Shown: positions 31,687-40,166 of the stretch, piece by piece
Numbering within the stretch: position 1 is the first letter of the stretch
Layout of the letters: every line of letters starts with the position of its first letter
DNA from: Solirubrobacteraceae bacterium
Lineage (GTDB): Bacteria > Actinomycetota > Thermoleophilia > Solirubrobacterales > Solirubrobacteraceae
Assembly (NCBI GenBank): GCA_017882405.1
Contig: JADGPO010000143.1
Location: forward strand, 42,055-106,054
DNA: 64,000 nt
Direction of reading: 5' to 3'
The notes under the pieces: generated by a model
What the model saw: only the letters and a program-made list of their open reading frames with translations
The model's database searches: none
What the model was told of the DNA's origin: nothing
Made by a program: the position numbers and the translations under genes

Positions 31687-32575
31687 ACAGCCGCTCGCAC
31701 ATCCCGGCCACCCGCATCGTGATGTTCTCGTCGTAGATCGACTGCAGCGCCTGCCAGCCGGGGATGCCGTTGACCTCGACGACGACGATCTCCCCATCGG
31801 GCGCGACGAGCAGGTCGACGCCGGCGACGTCGGTCTCCAGGGCGACGGCTGCGGCGAGGGCGAGGTCGCGCTCGGCCGCGCTCAGGGCGACGGCGCGCGG
31901 ACGGGCGCCGCGGGCGATGTTGGCCCGCCACGAGTCGCTGACGCGCTCCATCGCGCCGGCGATCTCGTCTGCGACGACGAGCACGCGCAGGTCGCGACGG
32001 CCGGCGGGGGCGATCGTGCGCTGCACGTAGTAGACGGTCCGCTCCAGCTCCAGCGCGCGGAACACCCGGTGGGCGACGTCGCGATCCTCGATGCGCACGA
32101 TCCCGTTGCCCATCGCGCCGAACAGCGGCTTGACGACGACGTCGCCGCCCAGCCGCTCGAACGCCTGCATCGCGCCGTCGTAGCGCTCGCACACGATCGT
32201 CGGCGGCGTGGGCACCCCGGCGCCGGCGAGCACCGCGGTCGCCCACGACTTGTCGACGGTGCGCTCGAGCGCGCGCGGCCCGTTGACGCAGCGGACGCCG
32301 TGCGCGGCGAGGACGTGGAGCGCGTCGACGCGGAATATCACCTGCTCCAGCGAGCCGCGGGGCAGGCCGCGGATCAGCAGCAGGTCAAGTTCGTCGAGCA
32401 CGACGCCCTCGGGGCCGAGCACGTGCACGTCGCCGTGCTCGTCGACCTCTGACTGCAGCTGCGTGGCGGGGATCGCGAGCGTCTCGTGGCCGCGCGCGTC
32501 CAGCGCGGCGAGCAGCCGGCGCGTGTGCCAGGAGCCGGTCGCGCCGAGGACGCCGACGCGCAGCCGCCCGGTCAC
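31676..32575 (-). CDS. RimK-like ATP-grasp ligase
   Basis: The 299-residue protein starts at GTG 32575 within the mch stop (GTGA). ATP-grasp features are DKSWATAVLAGAGVPTPPT, GGDVVVKPLFGAMGNGIVRI and VVEVNGIPGWQALQS for the metal site. RimK-type ligases attach glutamate; archaeal MptN adds alpha-glutamate to H4MPT, and methylotroph H4MPT clusters carry a similar gene. The role in extending the cofactor tail is inferred. It is the last gene of the minus-strand C1 operon. Confidence 0.83.
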   Translation of the reverse strand: MTGRLRVGVLGATGSWHTRRLLAALDARGHETLAIPATQLQSEVDEHGDVHVLGPEGVVLDELDLLLIRGLPRGSLEQVIFRVDALHVLAAHGVRCVNGPRALERTVDKSWATAVLAGAGVPTPPTIVCERYDGAMQAFERLGGDVVVKPLFGAMGNGIVRIEDRDVAHRVFRALELERTVYYVQRTIAPAGRRDLRVLVVADEIAGAMERVSDSWRANIARGARPRAVALSAAERDLALAAAVALETDVAGVDLLVAPDGEIVVVEVNGIPGWQALQSIYDENITMRVAGMCERLFTA

Positions 32576-33522
32576 GCGGTGAACGAGCGCTCGAGCACCT
32601 CCGGCGCGAGGGCGCCGCCGTGATGAGCGCGCCCGGACTCGGTGCTGGTCAGCGTCACCGCGGCGGGGCTGAACAGCATCGGGTCGATGTCGTAGAACTT
32701 CCAGTCGGCGGCGGCGAGCAGCTCCCCGAACGGGGTACCGAACGCGTCCGAGGCCGCCGACGGCAGGCGCTGGGCGAGGTCTGCGATCTCCTCGTCGGAG
32801 CCCTCCAGCCACAGGTGGACGGTGCCGCCGTACAACATCGCGTCGTTGGTGCGTCCGATCGCGGCCGGGTCGTCGGCGGCTACGGGGGGAATCGGGCAAC
32901 ACCCCCAGCCGTTGCGCACCCGGGACGGGTCGACGCCGAGCTCGTGCAGCTTGTGCAGGGCGGTCTCGACGACGCGGGCCGAGATCTGCACCGACCCGCA
33001 TACCGACGCGGTCGGCGCGATCAAAAACGTGACCGCGGATGCGTCGAGCCCGCAGCGCGTGGCGACCTTGTCAACGATCTCCGGCGGCGGCTCCTGCCGG
33101 GTCTCGAGGCAGAAGACCGCCCGGTTGGCTCGTTCGCGCCAGGCCAACTCCTCGAACAGGTCCTCCGCGCGCGCCAGGGCGCGGCCCGGGCCGCTGGCCA
33201 TCGCGAAGAAGTCATCGTGCTCGAGCTTCCAGCCCGCGTACTGCGCGGCCAGACAGGCGGCCGCGGGTTCGTCCACCCCGACGCCGACCCCGGGCCACGT
33301 CCGCTCACCGACCGTCACCGGTAGGGGATCGATCCTGCCCAACCCGCCCATACAGGCGCCGGCAAAGTCCAGGCCGGCCTGTAGCCCGCCGCGGGCCTCG
33401 GCGCCGCAATCGACGAGGCGTGCGCCGGAGTCCAGCGTGCGCGCCGCGATCCCCAGCGCGTCCGCGTCGGCGACCATGGCGTCGACCAGCCTGGCGGCTC
33501 GTTCGTTCATGGACAGGCTCAC
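32572..33522 (-). CDS. mch: Methenyltetrahydromethanopterin cyclohydrolase
   Basis: The 316-residue protein starts at GTG 33522 behind a good ribosome site (AAGGAG, 8 bases before) and overlaps the fhcC stop; an internal ATG at 33510 is the alternative. Mch motifs are visible: AGLDFAGACMGGLG, AAQYAGWKLEHDDFFAMASG, GPGRALAR, NGWGCCPIPPVA and the terminal ADWKFYDIDPMLFSPA. It hydrolyses methenyl- to formyl-H4MPT, the step between MtdB and the Fhc complex, in the cytoplasm. Confidence 0.95.
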   Translation of the reverse strand: MSLSMNERAARLVDAMVADADALGIAARTLDSGARLVDCGAEARGGLQAGLDFAGACMGGLGRIDPLPVTVGERTWPGVGVGVDEPAAACLAAQYAGWKLEHDDFFAMASGPGRALARAEDLFEELAWRERANRAVFCLETRQEPPPEIVDKVATRCGLDASAVTFLIAPTASVCGSVQISARVVETALHKLHELGVDPSRVRNGWGCCPIPPVAADDPAAIGRTNDAMLYGGTVHLWLEGSDEEIADLAQRLPSAASDAFGTPFGELLAAADWKFYDIDPMLFSPAAVTLTSTESGRAHHGGALAPEVLERSFTA

Positions 33523-34340
33523 GCTCGTTCTCCTTCGTCGAAGATCAGGAGCTCACCGCGTGCGAGCTCGGTCCGGTCGCCGGACCAGCGCGCCCACTGC
33601 CCGGTCAGAAGCGCGTCGTCGACCGGCAGGTACCGTCGCTTCAGCTGTCGGAGCTGCAGCCGCAGCGCCGGCGGCGCATAGCGGACGGCGAACGTATAGC
33701 CGGGCAGAGGCCGCATCGGCGCTCCCGAGACGATGCTGCCCCGTTTGTTGCCCATCCCGGCCTCCGCGCCGACCCCGCCCAGCGCGATCACGGTTCCCGC
33801 GAGGATGCGCAATCCGGCACCCGCGTCGGCCCGTCCGCCGATCGCCACCAGTCCTCGTCGCATACCGGCACCGGCCTCCTGGCCCGCGTCGCCGGTGATC
33901 ACGATCTCGCCGCCGCTCATCCCCGCCCGGGTGCCTGGGTAGGCACCGCCGAGCCGATCGCCGGCGTTGCCACGAATCGTGAGGTATCCACCGCGCATCT
34001 CCGCGCCCACCCAGGCGCCGGCATCGCCGTCCACGAGGATCTCGCCGCCGGACATCCCGGCGCCGATGTGGTGCCCGCACGATCCGTCGACCACGATCTG
34101 TCCGATCGCCATCCCCTGCCCGATCCCGTCGATCGATCGCAGGTCGCCGGCCACGAACAGGTGCTCGTCGCCCGTGCCCGCCACGTCGAACAGCTCGCCG
34201 AGGGGCAGCCGAAGACGCCCGCAGCTCAGCGTCATCGCCGAGACCTCGCGTGCGCCGCGCCCGCGCAGGCGCTCCGGGGTCAGCACCGAGGCGTCGACGC
34301 GTCCCGGGGGCGGTGTTCGCAGGACGAGGGACAGCGTCAT
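33519..34340 (-). CDS. fhcC: Formyltransferase/hydrolase complex subunit C (FhcC)
   Basis: The 273-residue protein is a glutamate-synthase-alpha-like beta-helix: repeated glycine-rich rungs such as IVVDGSCGHHIGAGMSGGEI, DAGAWVGAEMRGGYL and MGNKRGSIVSGAPM. In bacteria FhcC is structural in the Fhc complex that releases formate from formyl-methanofuran. It overlaps fhcD and mch by 4 bases each. Confidence 0.93.
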   Translation of the reverse strand: MTLSLVLRTPPPGRVDASVLTPERLRGRGAREVSAMTLSCGRLRLPLGELFDVAGTGDEHLFVAGDLRSIDGIGQGMAIGQIVVDGSCGHHIGAGMSGGEILVDGDAGAWVGAEMRGGYLTIRGNAGDRLGGAYPGTRAGMSGGEIVITGDAGQEAGAGMRRGLVAIGGRADAGAGLRILAGTVIALGGVGAEAGMGNKRGSIVSGAPMRPLPGYTFAVRYAPPALRLQLRQLKRRYLPVDDALLTGQWARWSGDRTELARGELLIFDEGERA

Positions 34341-35236
34341 GGCGGATCACGCAGCTCCGTGAGCGGGAAATGAAACTCTCCCAGCCCGCCGCCGAAGTTG
34401 GCGGCGGTGACCAGTGCGGCGCCCGCGCCGGCGGCCGCGTGCAGCCCGCGGCGCATCGCCTCGCGCACCTTGTCCTCGGACATGCCGTCGATGACGATCT
34501 CGTACATGGCCCCGACGCCGTCGGGCACGAGCGAGTCGTCGATCTGAGCGCGCAACGTGGGAGCAAATTGATGATTGGTGGAGGCCGGCATCGAGGACGA
34601 CGTGAGCGCGCCGACCTTGCTGCCGCTGCGCACGATCCCGCCGGGGAACGGCAGCGCGACGCCCTCGTCGCGCACCGCGTCGACCGCCGCCTGCGCAGCG
34701 CCGAGCGCGCGCGCCTCGTCCGCGCCGCCGATCACGAGGTTGCCGCCTCCGACGCCGGTGCCGACCCCGACCGACTCGACGACGAGGAATTCCCCCTCCA
34801 TCACCGGGATGCGCCAGAACCGTTCACCGGAGACCACCTTGCTGGCCTGAAACCCGTCGCCGAAGTAGCGCAGGCTGGAACCGAGCGCCACCCGCTTGTC
34901 GGCGTTGGGCAGACCGTCGAAGCACGCCGTCGTCGGGCAGGTCATGACGCACTGTCCGACGCGGTCGAGCACGCGCTTGCCGACGCCCTCGCGGTCCATG
35001 GCGAACAGCAGCACCGAAATGCCCGGCCGGCCGTCCGGGGTCCGGGTCAGGGGGCACTCGATCGCCGCCTCGCACTTGCAGCCGATCACCGAGGTGGCAA
35101 AGCCGGTCGCCGAGCGCGCCGCTTCGAGCGCCCACTCCTGGGTGGCGGCCGTGATGATCAGCCTGGCGTAGCGCATGGGAAACGCCTCGGCGAACGTGTC
35201 GGAGACCTCGGTGGCGCCGAGCCGGTAGCTGCTCAT
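34337..35236 (-). CDS. fhcD: Formylmethanofuran:H4MPT formyltransferase (FhcD)
   Basis: The 299-residue protein has Ftr/FhcD motifs: DTFAEAFPMRYARLIITAAT, ATSVIGCKCEAAIE, ISVLLFAMDREGVGKRV, GQCVMTCPTTACFDG and SSSMPASTNHQFAPTL. It moves the formyl group from H4MPT to methanofuran. Overlaps with fhcA and fhcC (4 bases each) keep the complex subunits in one translation unit. Confidence 0.95.
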   Translation of the reverse strand: MSSYRLGATEVSDTFAEAFPMRYARLIITAATQEWALEAARSATGFATSVIGCKCEAAIECPLTRTPDGRPGISVLLFAMDREGVGKRVLDRVGQCVMTCPTTACFDGLPNADKRVALGSSLRYFGDGFQASKVVSGERFWRIPVMEGEFLVVESVGVGTGVGGGNLVIGGADEARALGAAQAAVDAVRDEGVALPFPGGIVRSGSKVGALTSSSMPASTNHQFAPTLRAQIDDSLVPDGVGAMYEIVIDGMSEDKVREAMRRGLHAAAGAGAALVTAANFGGGLGEFHFPLTELRDPP

Positions 35237-36894
35237 CGTGGCGCGGCCTCCACGATCCGCGCCGGCTCGCGCAGCGCCGGGTTGCGCACCGGATAGTGCT
35301 CGAAGGCGACCGTGTAGCGATCGCCGAAGAGCGGCTCGAGCACCCGGTCGACCTCGGGATCGAACGCGGCGCCGCTGGACAGCAGCAGCCCGTCGTCGGC
35401 CCGGCGCAGCTCGCCCTCCTCGACGGCCACCTCGCCACCCTTGATCACGTACCGGGGGGTGGCGAACATCTCCTCGCGGTCCTCGCGATCGTGGTAGATC
35501 GTCACGTCGGCGTCGGCGCCGATGCCGAGGTGGCCCTTGTCACGCAGGCCGAGCCGGCGCGCGGGGGCAGCCCGGGTGATGATCGCGATCTCGTTCAGCG
35601 TGTACTCGCGGTCCAGCCCGTCGGGCAGGGCGGTGCGCCGGATCGCCTTCTGATTGGCGCGGCCCATCTGATCCTCCCGGAAGCCGCGGTCCATCAGCAG
35701 GCGGATCAGCTTCGGATAGCTGAGGAACGAGCCGCCGTTGGGATGATCGGTGGAGAGCATCACCTGCCAGGGGTCCTTGCCCAGCAAGAACAGCTCCAAT
35801 CCGATCCCCCACTGCAGGGCATGAACGTAGTTGCTCGCCCGGTAGGCGTAGGGGACGATCCCGCAGCCGGTCTCGACCTCGGTGTCGTGGTTGATCCACT
35901 TGCCGCCGTCGAGGTCGCGGAGCACCGCCGACACCTGCGCATCGGCCGTCATCGTCACCGCCGGCCCGAACATGACCTGGCCGACGTCGGCCGTGGCCTC
36001 GGGATGGTCGGCCAGGTAGTCGAGCAGCTCGGGCGCCCGCGAGCGCATCACGGAATCGGACCCACCCACCCCGCCCCCGTAGCTGTGGAACTGCAGGTGG
36101 GCGAAGTGCGCCTGGCGCCCGGAGAGCGTGCGCATCGTGTCGAGCGTCGTGTCGGCGTTGCCGGCAACGCCGAGGTTGTTGGCGTGAATGTGGACGGGAT
36201 GCGGCAACCCGAGCTCGTGCACCGCCCCGCCGATCGCCTCCAGCACCTGCCGCGGGGTCACGTCGAAGCCGGCGACGTGGTCGTCGAGCGAGTCGACGCG
36301 GCCGTTTGACTGCTTCCAGAGCTCCACGCCGCCGGGGTTGACGAGCTTGACGCCATAGCCGCCGGTCGCCTGAAGCCACCACGCGACGGCGTCGCGCAGC
36401 TGCGGCGAGACGGCGCCGCCGGACTCGCGGATGAGCTCGAACAGCACCTGGTTGTTGCCCATCAGGATCAGGAACGCCGTGTCGATCATCGGCGTGTCGC
36501 GCAGCTCGGAGAGCACGTGGCGCGCGGCCAGCGGCGGGGCGGCCGCCTCGACGACGGTCGTGTAGCCAAGCAGCGAGTAGCGGTAGCCGGTGGCGAACGT
36601 CGAGGGCACAAGGCCGCCGGTGCCCGATCGCAGGATCTCGGTGCGGTCCAGCGGATCGCCCCGGCGCTCGTCGGGCGACAGCTTGCGCGCGGCGTTGACC
36701 GCGGGACCCGCGATGTGGGCGTGGATGTCGATGCCGCCGGGCATCACCACCATCCCCCGGGCGTCGATCCGGCGCGCGTCAGGACCGACGTCGGCGACCA
36801 CCTTGCCGTCCTGGAGGCAGAGGTCGCGGATCTCGCCGTCGACATCGTTGGCGGGGTCGTGGATCTGACCGCCGCTGATCCGCATCGCGCTCAC
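35233..36894 (-). CDS. fhcA: Formyl-methanofuran hydrolase subunit A (FhcA)
   Basis: The 553-residue amidohydrolase-family subunit starts at GTG 36894 after a GGAGG site. Metal motifs are VMPGGIDIHAHIAG (HxH), HPVHIHANNLG, AHFAHLQFHSYGGGVGGSDS and LSTDHPNGGSF with the catalytic Asp. It hydrolyses formyl-methanofuran to formate. The frame is open to 36930, which would add residues encoded in the repeated leader, but the ribosome site favours 36894. The 24-base core of the leader repeat recurs inside this gene at 36052-36075, coding GGGVGGSDS. Confidence 0.95.
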   Translation of the reverse strand: MSAMRISGGQIHDPANDVDGEIRDLCLQDGKVVADVGPDARRIDARGMVVMPGGIDIHAHIAGPAVNAARKLSPDERRGDPLDRTEILRSGTGGLVPSTFATGYRYSLLGYTTVVEAAAPPLAARHVLSELRDTPMIDTAFLILMGNNQVLFELIRESGGAVSPQLRDAVAWWLQATGGYGVKLVNPGGVELWKQSNGRVDSLDDHVAGFDVTPRQVLEAIGGAVHELGLPHPVHIHANNLGVAGNADTTLDTMRTLSGRQAHFAHLQFHSYGGGVGGSDSVMRSRAPELLDYLADHPEATADVGQVMFGPAVTMTADAQVSAVLRDLDGGKWINHDTEVETGCGIVPYAYRASNYVHALQWGIGLELFLLGKDPWQVMLSTDHPNGGSFLSYPKLIRLLMDRGFREDQMGRANQKAIRRTALPDGLDREYTLNEIAIITRAAPARRLGLRDKGHLGIGADADVTIYHDREDREEMFATPRYVIKGGEVAVEEGELRRADDGLLLSSGAAFDPEVDRVLEPLFGDRYTVAFEHYPVRNPALREPARIVEAAPR

Positions 36895-36964
36895 GCTGAT
36901 CGCCTCCGCTCGGGAATCGGACCCACCCACCCCGCCTGAATGTCGGCTGCGTGAGTCATCCGGC
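36888..36964 (-). repeat. 77-bp leader repeat, copy B (upstream of fhcA)
   Basis: This is the reverse-strand partner of 25394-25470; four of 77 positions differ. It likewise begins two sense codons before the stop of the upstream gene (fhcB, ending Ala-Gly-stop as the aminopeptidase does) and ends just inside the downstream gene. It includes the GGAGG site of fhcA. The two copies lie 11.4 kb apart in inverted orientation. Confidence 0.9.
36891..36959 (-). CDS. 22-residue microprotein, copy 2 (between fhcB and fhcA)
   Basis: The ATG at 36959 overlaps the fhcB stop (ATGA), and the TGA at 36893-36891 overlaps the fhcA GTG (GTGA). The peptide reads MTHAADIQA, GWVGPIPE, RRRSA and is identical to copy 1 except Ile for Leu at position 7. 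The arrangement is exactly that of copy 1, in a different operon. Either translational coupling or a functional peptide would explain it; a non-coding leader is the alternative. Confidence 0.5.
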   Translation of the reverse strand: MTHAADIQAGWVGPIPERRRSA

Positions 36965-38200
36965 TGGCTTGATCTCCGCGAGCAGTCGGCCCAGCAGCTC
37001 GGCCGCCGTCGGCGCTTCGGCGGGGAGTGGCGCCTGCAGCGCCAGCGGGACCCCGTCCAGCCGGTGCATGGTGCCGGCGGCGTGCACGCCGGCGGCCGCG
37101 GTGCGGATCGACACCTCGGTATCGGTCCCCACCCACCCCGGCAGGCTGCCCAGGGCGATCTCGGTCACGCCGGCGGGCAGATCCGCCGGGGCGGCCTCGA
37201 TGCGCAGCGACACGTCGACGCCCTCGCCGGCCGCCAGCGGCCCTGTGGCGGTGACGAGCTCCGGATGACCGCTGGCGAGATCCACCGTCGGGGCATACCC
37301 GGTCTGCCAGGCGAGTACGTCTCCCGCCCCCCGGATGCCGGCGGCGCTCGGCAGCTCGAGGGTGACCACATGGCGGTCGTGGGACAGTGCCCGTACGAGT
37401 TCCTGGAGCGCGAGCAGGCGCCGCTGGCCGCCCGCGCCGGCGCTCAGCCCGCCGCCGTACACGAACGCGACATGGTGCGCGGCGACCAGGCGCTCGAGCA
37501 GGCCCTCCAGCTCAGGCGCGAGGTCGCGGACGAGCAGCGGCAGGTTGCGCTGCAGGACGTGCAGGGCGCTCAGCGCCTCGAGGTCGCGCTCCGCCGGCCA
37601 TCGCAGCCGCGCCTCGGCGCGCTCGGCGGTGGCGGTGTCGCGGTCATCGACGACGAGGAGCGTGCGCCACGCGCGCGGGCGCGAGGGCGAGTCGCCGCCG
37701 AAGCCGAGTCGCGAGAGCAGCCGCGGATGCGTGCCCTGGGGGTCCTCGCGCCAGATGACGACCAGCTGCGAGCGATCGCGGATCTCGCCGAGCGTGGCGG
37801 TGGACGCGCCGCGCAGGGCGACCGCCGGGGCGCCCGGCCAGACGCCGCCCACGTCAGCCATCGCGACGAGCGCGCCGAGCCGGTCCGCGAGGGCGACGGC
37901 GGCCCGCGCGTCCTCCACGGTCGCCCCGTCGAAGCCGTGCAGCAGCGGCCGGCGCGCCGCGCGCAGGAACTCGGCGGCGCGGGCCAGCGCCGTATCGACG
38001 TCGGCCGGCTGACCGCCGACCGTCGCAGCCGGTCCGCGCGCTGACCGGCTGGCACGCGCCGAGAACCACTCGGCACCCAGTCGACAGCGCCGGTCCAGGC
38101 GCACGCCGTCGCCCGACCGCTCGAGCGTCACGTCATCACACAGCAGGCCACAGCCCGCGCAGGTGACCGGGGTGGGCGGGCCAGATTCAGCGTCAGCCAC
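36956..38200 (-). CDS. fhcB: Formyl-methanofuran complex subunit B (FhcB)
   Basis: The 414-residue protein starts at GTG 38200, inside the end of the ATP-grasp gene. It is FwdB/FhcB-like: an N-terminal cysteine cluster VTCAGCGLLCDDVTLE with a later Cys (RRCRLGAEW), then HGFDGATVEDARAAVALADR and ELPSAAGIRGAGDVLAWQTG. In archaea FwdB binds molybdopterin; bacterial FhcB is a degenerate, non-redox relative in the hydrolase complex, and the poorly conserved middle fits that. It is followed by the 22-codon ORF and fhcA. Confidence 0.9.
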   Translation of the reverse strand: MADAESGPPTPVTCAGCGLLCDDVTLERSGDGVRLDRRCRLGAEWFSARASRSARGPAATVGGQPADVDTALARAAEFLRAARRPLLHGFDGATVEDARAAVALADRLGALVAMADVGGVWPGAPAVALRGASTATLGEIRDRSQLVVIWREDPQGTHPRLLSRLGFGGDSPSRPRAWRTLLVVDDRDTATAERAEARLRWPAERDLEALSALHVLQRNLPLLVRDLAPELEGLLERLVAAHHVAFVYGGGLSAGAGGQRRLLALQELVRALSHDRHVVTLELPSAAGIRGAGDVLAWQTGYAPTVDLASGHPELVTATGPLAAGEGVDVSLRIEAAPADLPAGVTEIALGSLPGWVGTDTEVSIRTAAAGVHAAGTMHRLDGVPLALQAPLPAEAPTAAELLGRLLAEIKPAG

Positions 38201-39281
38201 CGGCCAGCACCGCCTCGGGGAGTGTGGCCAGCAGGCGCGCCCCACGCGCGGCCAACTCGGGCGCGCCGGCGGTGGCCGAGACCAGCGTGCACACCGGCGC
38301 GCCCCGTTTGATCATCTCGCCCTCATGGGGGATGTCGCGCACGAGGGCCGCCGGCCACCAGCCGGGATCCGGGGCGCGTAGGTGGTGCGCGGCGAACAGC
38401 ACGAGCTTCACCCTTGCACATCTCGTCGGCGCCGTGCCAGGAGCGGGAAGGCCGAGGCCGCGCGCCCCGCGGACGTGCGCCTGAAAGCTGCCGGGCCCGA
38501 ACAGCTCCAGCCCGGCCGTGGGCCGTGGGTTGACCTCCAGCACCCACGCGTGGCGCCCGTCCCAGATCGCGTCCACTCCGAATGCTCCGCGCACGCCGAA
38601 ACGCGCCACCACCTCGGCGCAGACCGCACGCAGCTGGCCGTCCAGCTCCGCGAGCTCTGAGCCCGGCAGGCGCGGAGGAGTCAGGTTGCCCGTCCACTGC
38701 ACGCCCGGCGGGTGATGCAACTGCTCGGTGAGGCCGAGCAGGACGGCCCGCCGGCCGTCGCCGATCGCCACCGCCGAGCAGGACAGGCCGGCGACGCGAC
38801 GCTGCACGATCTCGGTGGGGAGCAACCGCCCGCCCGCCCACCGGCGCACCCCGCGCCCGCCGCCGCCAAGCCGGGGCTTGCGCAGCCAGATGTCCCGGCT
38901 CTCCGCGAGCGTGGGGGCGTCGGTCACTGACCGCGTCTCCGGCGCGCGCGCCCCCGCCGCGCGTGCCGCCGCACCAATCGCCCACGGGTCGCGCACGGCC
39001 CCCAGCAGCTCGGGCGGCGTCCCCAGCACCCCGCGGCCGTCGGCCAGCCGCTGCACCAGATCGGGACGGTTCTCCAGACCGCCGCCGTAGACGACCGCGT
39101 CAGCGTCGACGACGTCAGAGGCGAGCGCCGCGAGGGCGTCGTTGGTCGGGGCGGTGCCTGCGCGCGCGACCGCTCGCAGGTCGACGTCGCCGAAGCGGTC
39201 AAGCGCCGTCACCTCATAGCCGTCGGCGACCGCCATCTGGGCGAGCATGCGGGCGCTGACGGCGACCACCAGCACCCTCAC
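38193..39281 (-). CDS. ATP-grasp ligase of the H4MPT/methanofuran cluster (MfnD-like candidate)
   Basis: The 362-residue ATP-grasp protein has an N-terminal Rossmann-like start VLVVAVSARMLAQMAVADGY, DIWLRKPRLGGGGRGVRRW for ATP binding, and FGVDAIWDGRHAWVLEVNPR PTAG for the metal-binding loop. Archaeal MfnD, which joins glutamate to tyramine in methanofuran synthesis, is an ATP-grasp enzyme of about this type, and methylotroph clusters carry an equivalent. The assignment to that step is inferred. It overlaps the CitG-like gene by 4 bases and fhcB by 8. Confidence 0.8.
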   Translation of the reverse strand: MRVLVVAVSARMLAQMAVADGYEVTALDRFGDVDLRAVARAGTAPTNDALAALASDVVDADAVVYGGGLENRPDLVQRLADGRGVLGTPPELLGAVRDPWAIGAAARAAGARAPETRSVTDAPTLAESRDIWLRKPRLGGGGRGVRRWAGGRLLPTEIVQRRVAGLSCSAVAIGDGRRAVLLGLTEQLHHPPGVQWTGNLTPPRLPGSELAELDGQLRAVCAEVVARFGVRGAFGVDAIWDGRHAWVLEVNPRPTAGLELFGPGSFQAHVRGARGLGLPAPGTAPTRCARVKLVLFAAHHLRAPDPGWWPAALVRDIPHEGEMIKRGAPVCTLVSATAGAPELAARGARLLATLPEAVLAGG

Positions 39282-40138
39282 GGCAGGGTCACTCCCGACA
39301 GCAGGGCGGCCAGCAGCGTCGCCGCCACCAGGTCGGCGGTTGTCCCGGGATTGAGCCGGTGGTCGGGTCCGCGCAGCGAGGCGTCGAAATCCTCAAGCGA
39401 GCGGGTGCCCTCGCCTACCTCCCGCGCCCCCAGGGTGACCGCCGCTGCCGCCGCGGCGCCCGCCTTGCGCTCGATCAGGGTGTCCGGGTGGGAGGCGAGC
39501 AGGCCGAGGTGCAACGAGACGATCGCATCGAGCGTTCCGGCGCCGTCACGCAGCGCATCGGCGAGCAGCCCCAGGCCGGTATCGAAGACGATCGCGTACC
39601 CGGTCGCATACTCGGAGGCGATGCTGTCGCGATGCGCGGCCGCCGCCATCGCCTCCCGCAGCGAGACGCGCGCCGGCGCCCTGACGTCGTGCTCGGGCGC
39701 CTCGCCCAGTCCGCCGGGCTGGGCTTGGGCGATCGCTGCGAAGGCGGCGGCGGCATCGTCGACATCGAGCTGCGCGAGGGTCCGCTCGGTGGCTACCCGC
39801 AGCCCTTCGTCGGCGCGCCGGGTGGCCGCGGCGCGCACCAGCGGCGCGAACAGAAAAACGATCCCCAGGTTCGTGTTGGAGCTGGCGACGCGCGCCGTCG
39901 CCTGCACTCCGTCGGCGATCAGCTCGCCGACGCCGCGCCCCCGGGCCCGAGGCCGCGCGAACATGGGCCCGAGCGCCAGCGCTGAGCGGACCATGTCGGC
40001 GTAGGTCATGTCGGCGAAGTCGTGAGCCGGCGTGACATTGCCGGGCTTGGCAGCCGATACCTCCAGCAGGCAGGCGAGCTGGACGTGATGCTCGAGAAGG
40101 TCCCGGCTGGGTCCAGAGTGAGCTAGGGTTGCACTCAC
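39278..40138 (-). CDS. Triphosphoribosyl-dephospho-CoA synthase (CitG)-like protein of H4MPT clusters
   Basis: The 286-residue helical protein shows CitG-superfamily motifs: LACLLEVSAAKPGNVTPAHD, ASSNTNLGIVFLFAPLVRAA, YATGYAIVFDTGLGLL and LNPGTTADLVAATLLAALLS. CitG transfers ribose-5-phosphate units from ATP. Relatives in H4MPT operons are thought to serve cofactor assembly, but the step is unproven. The start is GTG 40138 (GTG 40147 is possible). It leads the minus operon running CitG-like, ATP-grasp, fhcB, microORF, fhcA, fhcD, fhcC, mch, RimK-like, and is divergent from fae with only 28 bases between the starts. Confidence 0.85.
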   Translation of the reverse strand: MSATLAHSGPSRDLLEHHVQLACLLEVSAAKPGNVTPAHDFADMTYADMVRSALALGPMFARPRARGRGVGELIADGVQATARVASSNTNLGIVFLFAPLVRAAATRRADEGLRVATERTLAQLDVDDAAAAFAAIAQAQPGGLGEAPEHDVRAPARVSLREAMAAAAHRDSIASEYATGYAIVFDTGLGLLADALRDGAGTLDAIVSLHLGLLASHPDTLIERKAGAAAAAAVTLGAREVGEGTRSLEDFDASLRGPDHRLNPGTTADLVAATLLAALLSGVTLP

Positions 40139-40166
40139 CCACGTCACGATACGGGAGAGAGAAAGT

